DNA from: Xanthomonas chitinilytica
GTDB taxonomy: Bacteria > Pseudomonadota > Gammaproteobacteria > Xanthomonadales > Xanthomonadaceae
DNA: 64,000 bases
NCBI RefSeq assembly: GCF_026107455.2
Contig: NZ_JAPCHY010000007.1
Location: 177,927-241,926 of the forward strand
Direction: 5' to 3'
The notes under the pieces are model-generated. The model was not told the origin of the DNA, did not search any database, and saw nothing but the letters and a program-made list of their open reading frames with translations. Of the stretch, positions 63,356 to 64,000 are shown piece by piece (position 1 is the first letter of the stretch; every line of letters begins with the position of its first letter). Both the position numbers and the translations under genes were made by a program.

Positions 63356-64000
63356 TCAGCCCTCCATCTGCTCCAGCTCCCTGCCCTTGGTCTCGTGCAC
63401 GCAGCGCAGCACGAAGAACACCGACAGGATGGCGGCGACCATGTAGATGCCATAGGCGCCGGCCAGGCCGATGCTGCCCAGCAGCACCGGGAAGGTCACG
63501 GTGATGGCGAAGTTCGAGGTCCACTGCGCGGCGCCGGCCACCGCCAGGCCCGAACCGCGGATCTGGTTGGGGAACATCTCGCCCAGCATCACCCACATCA
63601 CCGGGCCCCAGGACATGTTGAAGAAGATCACGTAGACGTTGGCCGCCACCAGCGCCAGCACGCCCATGGCATCGGACAGCTGCAGGGTGCCGCCGGCATC
63701 GAGCGAGCCGCTGGCGAAGGCGAAGGTGACCAGCGCCAGCGTCACCGCCATGCCCGCCGAGCCGAACCACAGCAGCGGCTTGCGGCCGATGCGGTCGATC
63801 AGCACCACCGTGACCAGGCAGGCGCCGATGCTGAGCCCGCCGGACAGCACGTTGATCAGCAGCGCGTCGTTCTCGGAGAAGCCCACCGCCTGCCACAGCA
63901 CCGCGCCGTAGTAGAACACCACGTTGATGCCGACCAGCTGCTGGAACACCGCCAGGCCGATGCCCACCCACACGATCGGGCGCAGCCGGCCGGTGGCCTT
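63356..64000 (-). CDS. sugar porter (MFS) family transporter, C-terminal part
   Basis: The frame is open to the right edge of the window, so this is the last ~214 residues of a 12-helix major facilitator protein. Sugar-porter signatures are visible: FQQLVGINVVFYYGAVLW in TM7, VLIDRIGRKPLLWFG between TM8 and TM9, and SWGPVMWVMLGEMFPNQIRG in TM10. The C-terminus ends in an acidic/charged tail (HETKGRELEQMEG). Substrate is probably a hexose or pentose (XylE/GLUT group). It is convergent with the tRNA, separated by a bidirectional terminator. Confidence 0.88.
   Translation of the reverse strand, partial: KATGRLRPIVWVGIGLAVFQQLVGINVVFYYGAVLWQAVGFSENDALLINVLSGGLSIGACLVTVVLIDRIGRKPLLWFGSAGMAVTLALVTFAFASGSLDAGGTLQLSDAMGVLALVAANVYVIFFNMSWGPVMWVMLGEMFPNQIRGSGLAVAGAAQWTSNFAITVTFPVLLGSIGLAGAYGIYMVAAILSVFFVLRCVHETKGRELEQMEG

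Overview
This is a GC-rich, gene-dense stretch of a gammaproteobacterial chromosome. Gene content and order point to the Xanthomonadaceae/Lysobacteraceae (Xanthomonas, Stenotrophomonas, Pseudoxanthomonas or Luteimonas group): cmk-rpsA-ihfB-lapA-lapB runs into sugar-nucleotide genes, rlmN-pilW-rodZ-yfgM-bamB-der lie together, a PsrA-type regulator precedes an inverted-domain beta-oxidation protein, aguA-aguB are adjacent, a large 'transmembrane repetitive protein' is present, and short inverted repeats starting GCAGGAGCGACGTC sit between genes. The genus cannot be fixed from the sequence alone. No plasmid, prophage, IS element or CRISPR array is visible; this looks like core chromosome with a few accessory pieces.

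Layout. 1-10.2 kb: end of a hydrolase, a CPA2 cation/proton antiporter, a rhodanese-MoeB fusion, and the minus-strand run rlmN, pilW, rodZ, yfgM-like, bamB, der (ribosome maturation, pilus, cell shape and outer-membrane assembly), with ndk. 10.3-14.8 kb: a fatty-acid unit (PsrA-like repressor with its own operator, FadN-type hydratase/dehydrogenase, FadA) closed by a two-way terminator. 14.8-23.1 kb: minus-strand run cmk, rpsA, ihfB, lapA, lapB, WecA-like transferase, NDP-sugar dehydratase and galU, mostly with overlapping stop/start codons, linking translation to LPS and surface-polysaccharide supply. 23.2-28.1 kb: zinc-independent L36, a BamE-like periplasmic protein, agmatine deiminase and N-carbamoylputrescine amidase (putrescine synthesis), a GNAT, a TraB-family membrane protein and two REP-like inverted repeats. 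28.1-35.8 kb: an RND export operon with one adaptor and two different permeases. 36-42.5 kb: two monoheme cytochromes, the repetitive membrane protein, nfuA, phhB, zupT flanked by two TonB-C-like proteins, and rluC. 42.5-47.4 kb: rne with a long leader, a weakly coding 600-bp gap and a GacA-like regulator. 47.7-54.5 kb: PAP2 phosphatase, ispG, a RegB/RegA redox two-component pair and an anaerobic ribonucleotide reductase cluster. 54.5-64 kb: metE behind a cobalamin riboswitch, the pcnB-folK-panB-panC-panD-pgi run, tRNA-Glu(CUC) and a truncated sugar porter.

Most noteworthy is the class III ribonucleotide reductase. The NrdD catalytic chain (52625-54388) ends just after its zinc site with no glycyl-radical motif. 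That motif is on a separate 63-residue ORF (52285-52476) with its own strong Shine-Dalgarno sequence and a start/stop overlap with nrdG. The cluster is preceded by a near-consensus FNR/ANR box and a 16-bp inverted repeat. Other points of interest are the PsrA box, the paired RND permeases with different proton-relay residues, the 102-bp tandem repeats and the metE riboswitch. Long apparent reading frames opposite real genes were left out as high-GC shadows.
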